This document shows, piece by piece, positions 26,062 through 36,365 of a DNA stretch of 64,000 nt. The notes under the pieces were generated by a model. That model did no database searches. It had not been told where the DNA came from and saw only the letters and a program-made list of their open reading frames with translations. Position 1 is the first letter of the stretch, and each line of letters begins with the position of its first letter. Location of the stretch: positions 1-64,000 of the forward strand of contig JAAFIR010000008.1 of assembly GCA_013297885.1 (NCBI GenBank), given 5' to 3'. Source of the stretch: Leptospirales bacterium (lineage in GTDB: Bacteria; Spirochaetota; Leptospiria; Leptospirales; Leptospiraceae). Made by a program: the position numbers and the translations under genes.

Positions 26062-26080
26062 TTCTATTTTTTAAATAGAA
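26062..26080. terminator. Possible bidirectional hairpin between convergent genes
   Basis: TTCTATTT (26062-26069) pairs with AAATAGAA (26073-26080) around a 3-base loop. It sits between the stop codons of the DUF4919 and HIT genes. No long U-run follows on either strand, so termination strength is uncertain. Confidence 0.35.
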
Positions 26081-26131
26081 TTAAAAACCTAGAACTAATC
26101 AAAAATAATTTTAGATAGGAAAATAAAAAAA

Positions 26132-26650
26132 TTATTCCATTTCTTGCCAGAATTTCTTTAGCTCTTCAAGCATTTTATATGGCTCGTAAATTACTACTCT
26201 AGTGTTTGCTAGAACATCTAAAAAACCTGACTCGTTCATAAATCTTGGAACAATATGTTCGTGAATATGTGGAATCGAACCTCCACTAAATTTTCCAAGA
26301 TTGTATCCAATATTAAATCCACTACAAGACCATTTTTCAGATAAAATTTTCATCATTTTAACCCTAAGTTTGTACATATCTAAAACTTCAGCATCTGATA
26401 AATCTGTCAGAACTATAGTGTGTCTTTTAGGAAATATAATAGTATGACCAGGATTGTAAGGATATAAATTTACAGAAATAACAGAAAATTCAGTTTCTGC
26501 AATTGTAAGATTTGGCACTTCTGGACTTTTTTCAACCACACTACAAAGTATACAATCCACTTTTGGTCTATCACCTTTTGCATAAGCAAGCTTTTTTGTT
26601 GCAAATAAATTTTTTCGAGGAGGCTCAATTTCATTCAGTTCTTGAAGCAT
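26132..26650 (-). CDS. HIT family nucleotide hydrolase/transferase
   Basis: A 172-residue member of the histidine triad superfamily, in the Ap4A phosphorylase/Fhit-like branch. The catalytic H-X-H-X-H is at residues 128-132 (PHIHEHIV), preceded by SGGSIP. The N-terminal YNPGHTIIFPKRH and a possible zinc pair Cys33/Cys36 (CILC) also fit. Substrates are nucleotide polyphosphates or nucleoside phosphoramidates; which one is not clear. No operon partner is apparent; fliG lies 42 bases downstream on the same strand side, transcribed in the same direction ahead of it. Confidence 0.9.
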   Translation of the reverse strand: MLQELNEIEPPRKNLFATKKLAYAKGDRPKVDCILCSVVEKSPEVPNLTIAETEFSVISVNLYPYNPGHTIIFPKRHTIVLTDLSDAEVLDMYKLRVKMMKILSEKWSCSGFNIGYNLGKFSGGSIPHIHEHIVPRFMNESGFLDVLANTRVVIYEPYKMLEELKKFWQEME

Positions 26651-26692
26651 TATCTTAGAAAAATTAATTTTGTATTTTTTGTAAATGAATTT

Positions 26693-27718
26693 TTAAATAA
26701 ATTCCTCTTTCTTTTTTTTCAAAACTATAATTCCCTCGTCTTCAAGTTCACGAGCTATTTTTAAAATATCATTTCTAGCAGTGGATATTTCTTTCAAAGT
26801 TGATTTACCTCTATGATCCATTTCTTCCACAATATCAGAAGCTCTGTTTTGAGACATAGAAGAAAAAAAATGTCTTTTCATTTCATCACCAGCACCACGA
26901 AGCCCAATTATCATCAGTTCATTATTTCCAAGTTTGTTTACAAGTGTTCTCATTTCTTTTTGGTCTAGATTTAATAAATCTTCAAACACATAAAGTTTGT
27001 CTCGCACTTGAAATGCAAGATCAGGAGAAGCATTATCTAAATTTTTTAAAATAGTTTCTTCTAAATTTTTATCCATAAAATTTAAAATATTTGCAAGAGA
27101 CTCAGCACCACCAGAATGTGCAAGTTCTGATTTATCTTTCGAATCATATTTTTTCTTTAATACTTTTGCAATTTGTGCAACAGACTCAGGATGAGTTTTG
27201 GAAGTGGATGCAAGTCTAATTGCAACATTTGCTTGCAATTCACTTGGAAACAATTTTAAAATTTCAGCTGCTTTTTTCGGTTGAAGGTAAGAAAGTGTAA
27301 CTGCAATTGTTTGAGGATTTTCATTTGCTAAAAGTGAATGACTTACTTGTGGTTCAACATCATTTAAAAATTCAAATTCTTGACCAATTTCTTTTTTTTC
27401 AACCTTACGTAAAATTTCATCAGTTTTAGTTTGACCAAGAGTTTTGGACAATAATTCTTTTGCAGTTTCAAGTCCACCTCGATCTGTACCACTGAGTTCA
27501 GAAATGGTGCTTTTGAATTCGTTTAAAACTGCCTCTTTTTGCGATTTGGAGATAGTTCTGATGCTAGACATTTCTATAACAATTTGTTCAATCATTTTAT
27601 CATCTAGATGAGCTAAAATTTTTGCTGCTTCATCTTTGCCGAGAGACAAAAGTAACATTGCAGCTTTTTTTGCCCCATTTAAACCAAATAAATTTGCATT
27701 TGAATTCATTAGAGACAT
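26693..27718 (-). CDS. fliG: Flagellar motor switch protein FliG
   Basis: FliG forms the C-ring of the flagellar motor and carries the torque-generating charges that meet the MotA stator. The 341-residue protein has the N-terminal NG domain (GAKKAAMLLLSLG), the middle armadillo-like domain with HSLLANENPQTIAVTLSYL, the EHPQ-like region, and the C-terminal domain with FEDLLNLDQKEMRTLV and a charged RGAGDEMKRHFFSSMSQ helix. Spirochaetes often have two FliG copies; this window shows one. No other flagellar structural gene is adjacent except flaA at a distance. Confidence 0.95.
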   Translation of the reverse strand: MSLMNSNANLFGLNGAKKAAMLLLSLGKDEAAKILAHLDDKMIEQIVIEMSSIRTISKSQKEAVLNEFKSTISELSGTDRGGLETAKELLSKTLGQTKTDEILRKVEKKEIGQEFEFLNDVEPQVSHSLLANENPQTIAVTLSYLQPKKAAEILKLFPSELQANVAIRLASTSKTHPESVAQIAKVLKKKYDSKDKSELAHSGGAESLANILNFMDKNLEETILKNLDNASPDLAFQVRDKLYVFEDLLNLDQKEMRTLVNKLGNNELMIIGLRGAGDEMKRHFFSSMSQNRASDIVEEMDHRGKSTLKEISTARNDILKIARELEDEGIIVLKKKKEEFI

Positions 27719-27772
27719 AATAATATTGACCTTTTTTGACTGTCAATAGAAAAAGTAAATGGACTAAAAAAT

Positions 27773-28951
27773 ATGTTAAATACCAAAAAAGAAAAAGGAT
27801 ATTTTATTTCAGTTGGTGCTGGAAAAAATCAAAAAATTTTAATTGAAAAAGCAAACAAAATGGGTTATTCTATAATTGCAATTGATAAGAATTCATCTGC
27901 AATTGGTTTTAAAAATTCAGATATTATCATAGAAGAATCAATTTTAGATTTTAGAAAAAATTATTCACATATTATCCAACTTTATTTAGATGAAGAAATT
28001 AAAGGTATAGGTTGTCGCTCATATGGAAAAGCAATTCTATCAACAGCTTATTTATCAGAAAAATTAAATTTGAATTTCCCTAAAGAAGAAACTGTACAAC
28101 AATTTTATAATAAAAAAGATTTTAATTTATTTTTATCTAAAAACGAAGTTAAAACTCCAAGACAAATTTCATTTTCGGAAAAGAAAAAAATTTTATCTAG
28201 ATTAGTTTATAAACCAAAATCAAGTGAAGCCAAAAAAGGAATTTTGATTTTTGAAAATTATAAAAAGCTAGAAGAAGAATTAGATTTTGATGAAAATTAT
28301 TTTTTAGAAGAATTTATAGAAGGTGATGAAGTTACTGTTCTTGGTTTTGTTCAAGATAAAAGGTTTCATTTAATTTTACTTACAGATAAAATCACCACTA
28401 AATTTGCACCGTTTTTAGAAGAGCTTCATTTGTATCCTTCCAAAAAAGAAATTCTTTCTGGAGAAATTTCTTTAATCTGCCAAAAAATATGTAATCTAAG
28501 TGGACTAGAAAATTCGGCATTTTGTGCTGAATTTAAAATTACTTCTTCAAATGAAATTTATTTAATTGAAGCAGTTCCTGAAATTGGAGGAGAATATTTA
28601 GCTGATGAATTATTAAAAAATTTGAGGTACGATTATTTTGAAAATTATATTAAACTAATGACAAAAGAAAAAATTGAAGTTCCAAATTTTAATTCAAAAA
28701 ATGCAAATTTTATTTTTTTTCTTTGTCCTCCTGAAGGAAAATCAGAACTCAAGTCGATAGATAATTTAATGATTCCTAGAAAAGAAAAATTGTTTTTTAA
28801 ATCAGAATTAAAATTAAAAAATGAAAAACTAGATACTTCAAAAGGAAATTCTTCAAGAGTTTTAGTTCTTGGTATGGAAATAAAAGAAAAAAATTTAAAC
28901 TCTAATGAAATTTTATTTAGAATCAAAAGTAGGCTTAATGCAAAATTCTAA
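27773..28951 (+). CDS. ATP-grasp domain protein
   Basis: A 392-residue ATP-grasp enzyme of the carbamoyl-phosphate-synthase/carboxylate-amine ligase type. A Rossmann-like N-terminal part (YFISVGAGKNQKILIEKAN) precedes the ATP-grasp core with LVYKPKSSEAKKGI, YFLEEFIEGDEVTVLG, and the metal-binding NSAFCAEFKITSSNEIYLIEAVPEIGG with Glu and Glu/Asn ligands. It probably couples ATP hydrolysis to forming an acyl-phosphate-derived amide or thioester. It overlaps the first methyltransferase gene by 14 bases, so both act in one pathway. Confidence 0.85.
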   Translation: MLNTKKEKGYFISVGAGKNQKILIEKANKMGYSIIAIDKNSSAIGFKNSDIIIEESILDFRKNYSHIIQLYLDEEIKGIGCRSYGKAILSTAYLSEKLNLNFPKEETVQQFYNKKDFNLFLSKNEVKTPRQISFSEKKKILSRLVYKPKSSEAKKGILIFENYKKLEEELDFDENYFLEEFIEGDEVTVLGFVQDKRFHLILLTDKITTKFAPFLEELHLYPSKKEILSGEISLICQKICNLSGLENSAFCAEFKITSSNEIYLIEAVPEIGGEYLADELLKNLRYDYFENYIKLMTKEKIEVPNFNSKNANFIFFLCPPEGKSELKSIDNLMIPRKEKLFFKSELKLKNEKLDTSKGNSSRVLVLGMEIKEKNLNSNEILFRIKSRLNAKF

Positions 28952-29537
28952 TTCCAAAATTTGGGACAATCATTATACAAAAGTTAAATCAAAACTATTA
29001 TATCCCGATGAAAATCTTGTACGGATTTTGGCAAAATTAAATTGGCAAGGTCGAGCATTAGATCATGGAGCTGGTTCTGGAAGGCATATTCCACTTCTAA
29101 AAAATTTTGGTTATTCAGTAAAAGCTTGTGATTATTCCAATACAACTATTGAAAATTTAAAAAAAGAATTTTCAGACACTGAAGTCCGGTTAATCACTAA
29201 TACCGAATTACCATATTTGGATAATGAATTTGATTTAATAATAAGTTGGGGTGTGCTTCATTATAATGAAATTAACGAAGCAAAAAAAATTATTTCTGAA
29301 TGGAAAAGAATATTAATTCCAAATTCTTATTTGGCTTGCACAATTCGGGCAGATACCGATACACATTTAGCAATACAAAAAGATTTAAGTGGCTCAAAAA
29401 TTAAATTGTATTCTTTAGAGGAAGTGAAATCTTTACTTGAAGATTTTAAAGATTTAAAAATTGGATATATGGAAAGAACAGTACTTGGTAAATTAGATCA
29501 AAGGATTTCACATTGGATAATTCTAGCGAAGAGTTAA
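28938..29537 (+). CDS. Class I SAM-dependent methyltransferase
   Basis: ATG 28938 is chosen, inside the end of the ATP-grasp gene and after AGTAGG; the longer frame adds 11 codons. The 199-residue product has motif I ALDHGAGSGRHIPLL, a later motif with CDYSNTTIENL, NTELPYLDNEFDLIISWGVLHY, and a C-terminal ILAKS tail, the usual Rossmann methyltransferase layout. Its stop overlaps the start of the next methyltransferase gene by about 25 bases. The substrate is unknown. Confidence 0.85.
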   Translation: MQNSNSKIWDNHYTKVKSKLLYPDENLVRILAKLNWQGRALDHGAGSGRHIPLLKNFGYSVKACDYSNTTIENLKKEFSDTEVRLITNTELPYLDNEFDLIISWGVLHYNEINEAKKIISEWKRILIPNSYLACTIRADTDTHLAIQKDLSGSKIKLYSLEEVKSLLEDFKDLKIGYMERTVLGKLDQRISHWIILAKS

Positions 29538-30391
29538 AAAAAAATTGTCCTTTAAATAAGGACTGTGATTGGAATTTTAAATTTAATTCTGAATACAATT
29601 ATTATGACTTGCCAATTTATAAATGTAATACTTGCAATCTTGAAACAATTTACCCAAAAGATAAATATGATTTAAAAACAATGTATGAAGCTTCTTATTA
29701 CCAAGGAAACCAAGCCTATTCTTATATTGATGAAAGAAAAAATGAAAAACATGAAAGTTATGTTTGGGATGCAAGAATCAAAAATATAATGAAGTTTAAA
29801 AAAGAAGGAAAATTTTTAGACATTGGTTCTTCATTTGGAGGATTTTTATCTAGGGCTAGAAGTTTTGGATTTGAATCTTATGGAGTAGAAATTTCAAACT
29901 ACTCTGCAAAATATGCAAATGACAGAGGAATTCCCACTTTTAAAGGCTCTATTTTGGATGCAAATTTTCCTGAAAAAAGTTTTGATGTAATTACTTTAAT
30001 AGAAGTAATTGAACATTTAGACAAACCAGATTTAGTTTTTGAAAAACTAGCAAGTATTTTAAATGATGATGGACTATTAGTAATTCAAACAGCAAATTTT
30101 GATGGTTCTCAAGCCAAAAATAAAGGTCCCAAATACCATTATTATTTACCGGGTCATTTGTATTATTATTCTTTAGGTAATTTAAAATTAATTTTGACTA
30201 AATTAGGTTTTAAAAATTTTGTTTCTTATTATGGAGTTGATTTTCCTTTGATGGCAAAATTAAAAAAATCAAGAGGAAGTTTTAAAACTTTGTTGGACTA
30301 TTTAAAATGGTTTAAAATCGCTTATTACCATTTACAAAGTAAATTGTTTAAGGGAAGCACTTCTTCTATGGTATTATATGCTTTTAAATGA
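29513..30391 (+). CDS. SAM-dependent methyltransferase with N-terminal Cys motif
   Basis: TTG 29513 follows AAAGGA and gives 292 residues. The N-terminal 50 residues contain C-P-L-N-K-D-C and YKCNTCNLE, a zinc-ribbon-like pair, as in methyltransferases that modify sugars or nucleotide sugars. The methyltransferase core is FLDIGSSFGGFLSRA, YGVEISNYSAKYA, and FDVITLIEVIEHLDKP, with a C-terminal LPGHLYYYSLGNLK typical of the Methyltransf_23 group. Coupled to both neighbours, it probably works on a surface sugar. Confidence 0.85.
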   Translation: MDNSSEELKKNCPLNKDCDWNFKFNSEYNYYDLPIYKCNTCNLETIYPKDKYDLKTMYEASYYQGNQAYSYIDERKNEKHESYVWDARIKNIMKFKKEGKFLDIGSSFGGFLSRARSFGFESYGVEISNYSAKYANDRGIPTFKGSILDANFPEKSFDVITLIEVIEHLDKPDLVFEKLASILNDDGLLVIQTANFDGSQAKNKGPKYHYYLPGHLYYYSLGNLKLILTKLGFKNFVSYYGVDFPLMAKLKKSRGSFKTLLDYLKWFKIAYYHLQSKLFKGSTSSMVLYAFK

Positions 30392-30400
30392 GGTAAAAAA

Positions 30401-32758
30401 ATGGCAGCACTTCAACCAACTGGTTTAGAAAAAATTAAGTTTTTAGAAAAAATAAGTTTTGTTCCCGAAAAAAGAGGAATCAAAAGAAGTTTTATTTTAT
30501 TTCTTAGAGTGATTTTAGTATCAGTACATCGTTTTTTAATAGATGATTGTTTAACTAGAGCATCGGCAATCGCATATACAAATATTGTTTCACTTGTTCC
30601 TGTTCTAACTGTTGCATTAGCATTTATAACTATAACTTCAGGTGTAGATCAACAACAAGATCAATTTTTTGATTCTATAAATAAATTTTTATTAAAAAAC
30701 GAAATTAAAATCGATCTAGCACCTTATATTGAAACTCTTAAAGAAATAATTGGTTCAGCTTCTCAGATTGGAGCTGTTGGTTTTATTGTGCTAATTTTTT
30801 CTGCTACTGCAATACTAAGGACTTTTGAAGCAGCATTTAATCAAATCTGGAGAATCTCGACACCAAGACCATTTACAAACAAAATTATATTTTATTTTTT
30901 TATCATTTCTATTGGACCTTTGATGCTTGCAACACTTCTTAGCTTTGCTACAAAGTTTGCTGATGCAGTTCGGTCATCTCATTTATATTCTGTTACTCGT
31001 TCTTCAAATAATTATATTTGGATCACAGGTGAAAATGGAACAATAGTAAAAATTGATGAAAAAGGAAAAAGGTTAGCAAAGTTAAAAGATTTTAAAATTG
31101 ATTTAGAAAATATTATCTGCATTGACTTAGAAGATAACCAAGATATATCCTGTGATGTTCCAAAATTAAACAAAGAAAGTTTTATTAAAATTAGAAATAG
31201 AAAACAACAACTAGTTACAATTTCAGATAAAGGGGTTTTACTACAATCTACCGATTTAGGAATCAATTGGACTTTAATAAATTTTTATAATGCAAAAATT
31301 TTAGATTTTACAATTGCAGATGAAAAAAATTTATTCATACTACTTAGTAATGGTGAAATTATTAACTACCATGAAAAAAATAAATTTGACAAAGTTGTTT
31401 TAAATTATCCTAACGGAGAAGGAAAAGTTCTTGGAACAAGAATTCGTTTCCCTGATCCATTACATGGTTATTTAACTGACGCAAATGGTTATTTTTGGAG
31501 AACTGAAGATGGTGGAAAAACTTTTATTCCTTCAAATGTTACAAAAGGCACATTAAACTTAACTGATTTTGCAGTAATTGATGAAAAAACATATATTGCT
31601 GTTGGAGAGAGAGGATCCATTTATTATTCAAATGATTTAGCTAAAACCTGGAAAGATATTTCACATAAAAAAACTTCATATACAAAAATTTGGAATATGG
31701 AAAATGAAGGTAAGCAAGAATTAATAATTTTAAATGAAATAGGAAATATTTTATATTCGTATGACCTTGGTGAAAAATGGAATATTTCTTATTCAGGTGA
31801 GTTTGGTAAATTAAATGCGATGCTTCCTATCAATCCAAAATTTGGTTTTGCAGCACTAAATCCAGATGATGATGATGTGCAAGAAATGGATGAGTCAATT
31901 AAAAAGAAATTTGAAACAGCAGGAGATGTTTTAGCAGTTGGTGATTTTGGAAATATTTCAATAGGTGATTTTAAAGATAATTCAATCAAATGGAAAAAAA
32001 TTGCTGGAGGAGATAATTTGTTTTCTCTTTATTCTTTAATTAACACTATTATTCCGCTACTTGCAATTTGGTTATTTTTTTTGCTACTGTATACTTTAAT
32101 ACCTCATACTAAAGTCCCTTTAAAAGCAGCAATGATAGGGGCTGCAATCACTGGAGTAATATTACTTCTGTTTGTATATCTTTATGGAATATATATACAA
32201 TCTTTTTCTTCTTCCACTTTGGTTGTGTATCGTGCTTTGGCTGCTGTTCCTCTGTTTTTATTAATGATTTACTGTTTGTCTATAATAATTTTATTTGGTG
32301 CTGAGATTACTGCAACTCTTCATTATAAATATAGATATGTTATCAGCACAAATCCATTTAGTGAAGAAGATAATGAATTAAAATTTAGTTTTTATAATTC
32401 AATCAGACTAATGGTTAATGTATATGAATTCCAAATTAAAAATAAAAATTTTATTCCTAAAGCTGAATTAAAAGAAAAATTAAATTTAACTGAAACTGAA
32501 TATTTATATATTACTGACCAATTAATTTCAGAAAAAATAATTACTAAAACTGAAGACCAAACTTTAGCCCCAACAAGAAATCCATCAGAATTGGACTTAT
32601 ATGAATTATTTTCTATTGTAGTTAAAGAGTCTTATTCATATCCTGAAATCAATGAAAAACAAAAATTTGTAATTAAGATTGACTCTATATTAAAAGAAAT
32701 AGATACATTTACAAAAGAACATTTAGTAAAAATAAAATTTTCGGAGCTACTTTCATGA
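30401..32758 (+). CDS. YihY/BrkB family membrane protein with inserted beta-propeller
   Basis: The 785-residue protein begins as a YihY/BrkB (formerly RNase BN) membrane protein: residues about 30-195 have membrane segments with [20 protein letters not shown], then [19 protein letters not shown]. From about 200 to 535 an unusual insert follows, with at least five repeated short blades (for example [54 protein letters not shown]), each a YCF48/BNR-type G-x-I-x-x-S-x-D-x-G-x-x-W pattern. The YihY membrane part then resumes (about 536-665), and a winged-helix-like C-terminus ends the protein. The insert is presumably periplasmic. Transporter or lipid role is unknown. Confidence 0.85.
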   Translation: MAALQPTGLEKIKFLEKISFVPEKRGIKRSFILFLRVILVSVHRFLIDDCLTRASAIAYTNIVSLVPVLTVALAFITITSGVDQQQDQFFDSINKFLLKNEIKIDLAPYIETLKEIIGSASQIGAVGFIVLIFSATAILRTFEAAFNQIWRISTPRPFTNKIIFYFFIISIGPLMLATLLSFATKFADAVRSSHLYSVTRSSNNYIWITGENGTIVKIDEKGKRLAKLKDFKIDLENIICIDLEDNQDISCDVPKLNKESFIKIRNRKQQLVTISDKGVLLQSTDLGINWTLINFYNAKILDFTIADEKNLFILLSNGEIINYHEKNKFDKVVLNYPNGEGKVLGTRIRFPDPLHGYLTDANGYFWRTEDGGKTFIPSNVTKGTLNLTDFAVIDEKTYIAVGERGSIYYSNDLAKTWKDISHKKTSYTKIWNMENEGKQELIILNEIGNILYSYDLGEKWNISYSGEFGKLNAMLPINPKFGFAALNPDDDDVQEMDESIKKKFETAGDVLAVGDFGNISIGDFKDNSIKWKKIAGGDNLFSLYSLINTIIPLLAIWLFFLLLYTLIPHTKVPLKAAMIGAAITGVILLLFVYLYGIYIQSFSSSTLVVYRALAAVPLFLLMIYCLSIIILFGAEITATLHYKYRYVISTNPFSEEDNELKFSFYNSIRLMVNVYEFQIKNKNFIPKAELKEKLNLTETEYLYITDQLISEKIITKTEDQTLAPTRNPSELDLYELFSIVVKESYSYPEINEKQKFVIKIDSILKEIDTFTKEHLVKIKFSELLS

Positions 32759-34473
32759 AAAATTACGATTACGATTATATTATAGTTGGTTCTGGTTTTG
32801 GAGGTTCAGTTTCAGCAATGAGACTTTCCCAAAAAGGATATAAAGTAGCAGTTATAGAATCTGGCAAAAGATGGAAATCAACAGACCATCCCAAAACAAA
32901 TTTTTCTTTAACAAAATTTTTATGGATGCCAAAATTATTTTGTTATGGAATTCAAAGAATCAACATGTTAGATGATGTAATGATCCTCAGTGGTGCTGGA
33001 GTAGGTGGTGGAAGTTTGGTCTATGCAAATACATTATATGTCCCACCAAAAGATTTTTTTGAAAGAGAGATCGTTCAAAAAATGGGTGGAGAAAAAGAAT
33101 TAATCCCATTTTATAATATAGCAAAAAGAATGCTAGGTGTAATCGAAAATCCAAAAATTTGGGAAGTAGATAATTTAATGAAAGAGACCGCTGAAGATAT
33201 GGGAATGGGTCATACTTTCAAAAGAACACCAGTTGGAATTAATTTTAATGAAAAAAATGGAATAGATCCATATTTCGATGGGGAAGGTCCTGAAAGAAAT
33301 TCATGTAATTTTTGTGGGGGTTGTATGGTTGGTTGTAGGTTTAATGCAAAAAATACACTCGATAAAAATTATTTATACTTTGCTGAAAAATTAGGAACAA
33401 CCATCATTCCAGAATCAAAAGTTGTGAAGCTTGTTCCTCTCTCTGAAGATGGGGAAGATGGTTATGAAGTGCATACAATTTCCACAACAGGAATGTTTGG
33501 TTATCCAAAGAAAAAATATACTGCAAAAAATGTTGTTATGTCAGCTGGAGTTCTTGGAACACTTGGACTACTTCTTAAAATGAAAGAAGAAAAAATTATG
33601 CTAAGACTTTCAAATAAACTTGGAGCAATTGTAAGAACTAATTCAGAATCAATTGTAGGAGTTAGTTCAAAAGATAAAAATGTGGACTTTTCAAAAGGTA
33701 TTGCAATTACTTCTTCAGTTTATCCCGACAAAGATACTCATATTGAACCTGTTCGTTATTCAGAAGGTTCTGATGCAATGTCTTTCTTAGCTGCAGGTTC
33801 ATTAGTTGATGGCGGAGGAAAAATTCCAAGAGTATTACGATTTTTGGGGTCTGTATTACGTCATCCAATAGATACTATTCGTTATTTATCTCCATTTGGT
33901 TTTGCAAAACAAGGAATTATTTTATTAGTAATGCAATCTTTGGATAGTAGCATTCAAGTAATTCGTAAACGTAGAATTTTATGGCCTTTTCAAAAAACAC
34001 TTAGTTCAAAATCTTCTGATGGAAAAAAAATTCCTTCCTATATTCCAATCGCAAATGAGTTTGCTAGAAACTTAGCAAAAAAAGTGAACGGAGTGGCTAG
34101 ATCTGCTTATAATGAAGTACTTTTAGATATCCCCACTACAGCACATATTTTAGGTGGTGCAATTATTTCTGATTCACCTGAAAATGGTGTTATTGATTTA
34201 GAGAATAAAGTTTTTGGTTATAAGAATTTGACAGTTTGTGATGGTTCAATGGTTCCAGCAAATTTAGGTGTAAATCCAAGTTTGACAATTACAGCACTAA
34301 CAGAAAGAGCGATGTCTTTTGTCCCAAAAAAAGAAGAAGTGAATAAGACTCAGTTTTTTAATTTTGAAAAAAAATGGAAAATTACTTCAACTCTCGAAAA
34401 AATTGGTTTAAATAAATTAGTTTCCAAAAATAAACCTATTACTAAAACCAAAAAGAAAACAGTAAAAAAATAG
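32755..34473 (+). CDS. GMC oxidoreductase, cholesterol-oxidase-like
   Basis: The ATG overlaps the stop of the YihY gene (ATGA). The 572-residue flavoprotein starts [17 protein letters not shown], the FAD-binding Gly motif, then [18 protein letters not shown], a Cys-rich loop [17 protein letters not shown], and the C-terminal GMC signature with [32 protein letters not shown]. This is the arrangement of cholesterol oxidase-type GMC enzymes. No signal peptide is seen. The last 45 residues are Lys-rich. A sterol substrate is not implied; other alcohols or carotenoid-like lipids are possible. Confidence 0.88.
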   Translation: MKNYDYDYIIVGSGFGGSVSAMRLSQKGYKVAVIESGKRWKSTDHPKTNFSLTKFLWMPKLFCYGIQRINMLDDVMILSGAGVGGGSLVYANTLYVPPKDFFEREIVQKMGGEKELIPFYNIAKRMLGVIENPKIWEVDNLMKETAEDMGMGHTFKRTPVGINFNEKNGIDPYFDGEGPERNSCNFCGGCMVGCRFNAKNTLDKNYLYFAEKLGTTIIPESKVVKLVPLSEDGEDGYEVHTISTTGMFGYPKKKYTAKNVVMSAGVLGTLGLLLKMKEEKIMLRLSNKLGAIVRTNSESIVGVSSKDKNVDFSKGIAITSSVYPDKDTHIEPVRYSEGSDAMSFLAAGSLVDGGGKIPRVLRFLGSVLRHPIDTIRYLSPFGFAKQGIILLVMQSLDSSIQVIRKRRILWPFQKTLSSKSSDGKKIPSYIPIANEFARNLAKKVNGVARSAYNEVLLDIPTTAHILGGAIISDSPENGVIDLENKVFGYKNLTVCDGSMVPANLGVNPSLTITALTERAMSFVPKKEEVNKTQFFNFEKKWKITSTLEKIGLNKLVSKNKPITKTKKKTVKK

Positions 34474-34509
34474 GTTGAAAAAATACCTTTCTAAATAATC
34501 TTTCAACTA

Positions 34510-35802
34510 ATGAAAAAAATGTTGGAAGATTTAGATGGAAAAATTGTTCTTAATCAGCCACCTGAATCAATAGTCACAGATTGTTTAAAAATTTATTTGA
34601 ATTTTGTTCAAGGTTCTAATTTTTCAAAAAGAGTTGAAGAAGAAATAAAGAATATTTTTGATGAAAAAAAATCTAATAAGACTTATTTTTTTCAACCACC
34701 AAAACAAAATACTTTAAAGTCAATTGGCTTTAATCAAATAATTCATATTTTAATTAGAAGACTTTGGGATGAAGAAGATTTTTTTAGAATTACAAAAAAT
34801 CCGTCTCAGATTAGTTTTATTGGTGCTGAAATCCAAGATATTCACTCTGTAAGTATCAGCCTTTCAGATGTTCAGAAATTTATTTCAAATCAAAATATTT
34901 TTCCATTTATTTCAGGTGGTGATGTCACTTATTTCACCAGAACTGAATTAGACCAGATGAGAAAAGCTATGATTTGGATTAAAGCACCTGGTAACACTCC
35001 ACAAAAATTTATTGAAAGAATCAGATTAGTTGGTTCATATGTTCAAACTGTTTTTTTTGGAATTCAATGTTTATTTGAAATTTCAAAAGAATACCAAAAT
35101 GAAAAACCAAATGAAAATATCAAACCAACTGAAATAAAAAAAGCTCTTTCTGAAACTGAGGTCAGAATTGTTCCTTTATCTATTGAGCTTAATGAATTAA
35201 AAACTAAAATCGATTACCCATTACTAGTTGATATTTTAATTTATGAAATTAAAAATTTATTTAAAAACCCAGCAAATTTAAATTTACAAGAAGCTTTAAA
35301 ATTAATTTCAAATAAAACAAGAATTATTGTTCCTGAACTTTCTGAAAGACATACTACAATCATTTATTTGATTTTAAAAGAAATTACAAAATCTCCACAG
35401 AAAACAATTGAAGATTATGAATTGTATTTTAGAACTTTAGAAGAAAAATTAAAAGTTCCCTATAATGAAATTAAAATAATTTTCTTTTTATTAAAATCTG
35501 ACCAAGAATCAATTTTAAAAGATACACCACTTTCAGAATTTGTTGAAGAATGTATTACAACTGAAGGAACAGGAATATTATCTGAAATTCAAATTAAAAT
35601 ATTGAGATCATTATTTACAACACTTCCAAAAGAGATTAGAGCCAATCATTTTTATTCAGTTAAAGAAAAGTTGAAACTTAAAATGGAAGATTCTCAGAAA
35701 AAGAAAGTTGTGGATACTTTAACTGAGTTAATTCATATGAAAATTAGGGAAGAAAGAACTAAATTTGCTCTTACAGAATTAAAAAAATATCCAAATTCTT
35801 AA
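34510..35802 (+). CDS. Conserved helical protein of unknown function
   Basis: I recognise no domain. The 430-residue soluble protein is mainly helical, with Lys/Glu-rich segments. It has a central Trp-rich patch (RRLWDEEDFF and MIWIKAPGN), a possible globular first half (about 1-200) and a helical-bundle second half (about 220-430) without obvious repeats. It starts 36 bases after the GMC gene and may belong to that transcript. Elements G and H lie downstream. Confidence 0.6.
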   Translation: MKKMLEDLDGKIVLNQPPESIVTDCLKIYLNFVQGSNFSKRVEEEIKNIFDEKKSNKTYFFQPPKQNTLKSIGFNQIIHILIRRLWDEEDFFRITKNPSQISFIGAEIQDIHSVSISLSDVQKFISNQNIFPFISGGDVTYFTRTELDQMRKAMIWIKAPGNTPQKFIERIRLVGSYVQTVFFGIQCLFEISKEYQNEKPNENIKPTEIKKALSETEVRIVPLSIELNELKTKIDYPLLVDILIYEIKNLFKNPANLNLQEALKLISNKTRIIVPELSERHTTIIYLILKEITKSPQKTIEDYELYFRTLEEKLKVPYNEIKIIFFLLKSDQESILKDTPLSEFVEECITTEGTGILSEIQIKILRSLFTTLPKEIRANHFYSVKEKLKLKMEDSQKKKVVDTLTELIHMKIREERTKFALTELKKYPNS

Positions 35803-35858
35803 TAAACTATTGTTTAGCAATTTGGAATCCAAAATATAATGTTATAAATATTTGATTG

Positions 35859-35958
35859 GCGATGTATCATGAAAAAGAAAAAATATTTTCATGATACCCC
35901 GAGCTACAAAATGCTTGGTCGCTTTGCGACTCCTTCGGACATTTTGTATCTCTATCGC
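35859..35958 (-). repeat. Type 2 two-hairpin intergenic element, copy G
   Basis: Plus strand: GCGAT (35859-35863), hairpin with perfect 12-bp stem (35864-35875 with 35886-35897), CCCGAGC, hairpin TACAAAATG (35905-35913) with CATTTTGTA (35940-35948) topped by GTCGC-TTT-GCGAC, TCTCT, ATCGC (35954-35958). Compared with copies C and L, the first stem is wholly different and the second changes at its base from TAG/CTA or TTC/GAA to TAC/GTA. It follows the 430-residue protein gene. Confidence 0.85.
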
Positions 35959-35987
35959 TAGAAGAGAAAAATAATTTTGTAAATAAA

Positions 35988-36155
35988 CCTCACCCAACTT
36001 TTTATAGGTCCTTAAGATTTACAGTCAAGTTCCTTTTCCATTTCAGACAAAACTGAGATGGTAACTTTACACAAACCTCTCCTTCTCTATTACTTTTGCA
36101 ATGGATAGGGGACTCATCTGAAAAATATTCCAACTCAAATCATACTGGGGTGAGG
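35988..36155. repeat. Segment with inverted ends between elements G and H
   Basis: CCTCACCC (35988-35995) and GGGTGAGG (36148-36155) form inverted ends of a 168-base segment without an ORF. GGGTGAGG recurs at 62170-62177, just before element J, with similar flanking bases (TATAAA-GTTGGGTGAGG there, the complement TATAAAAAGTTGGGTGAGG here). So this is a separate small repeat that tends to sit beside the two-hairpin elements. Confidence 0.5.
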
Positions 36156-36200
36156 TGAGAAAAGAAAAAATTTAAAATACAAATATATTTTCCAATAAAA

Positions 36201-36331
36201 GCGAAAGGGATTGAAACGGGGTCATAAAATTTTGAATAAAATTTTATGACCGAAGTTGAAAGCCCGTTTTTTTCCCACCTTGCTAAATTTAAATTTATCG
36301 CTTAATCAGTGTTAGGTGGAAAAAAATTCGC
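36201..36331 (+). repeat. Type 1 two-hairpin intergenic element, copy H
   Basis: GCGAA (36201-36205), AG, GGATTGAAACGG, hairpin 1 with perfect 14-bp stem (36220-36233 with 36238-36251) and tetraloop GAAT, GAAAGCCCG, a T-run, a long hairpin 2 based on CCACCT (36275-36280) with AGGTGG (36314-36319), an A-run and TTCGC (36327-36331), CC. The interior of hairpin 2 is related to that of copy I (shared AAATTTATC and TAATCA blocks), so H and I form a long-hairpin subtype. Confidence 0.87.
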
Positions 36332-36365
36332 CCAAATAAATATAGAAAATTTGAAGGTGTTAAAA

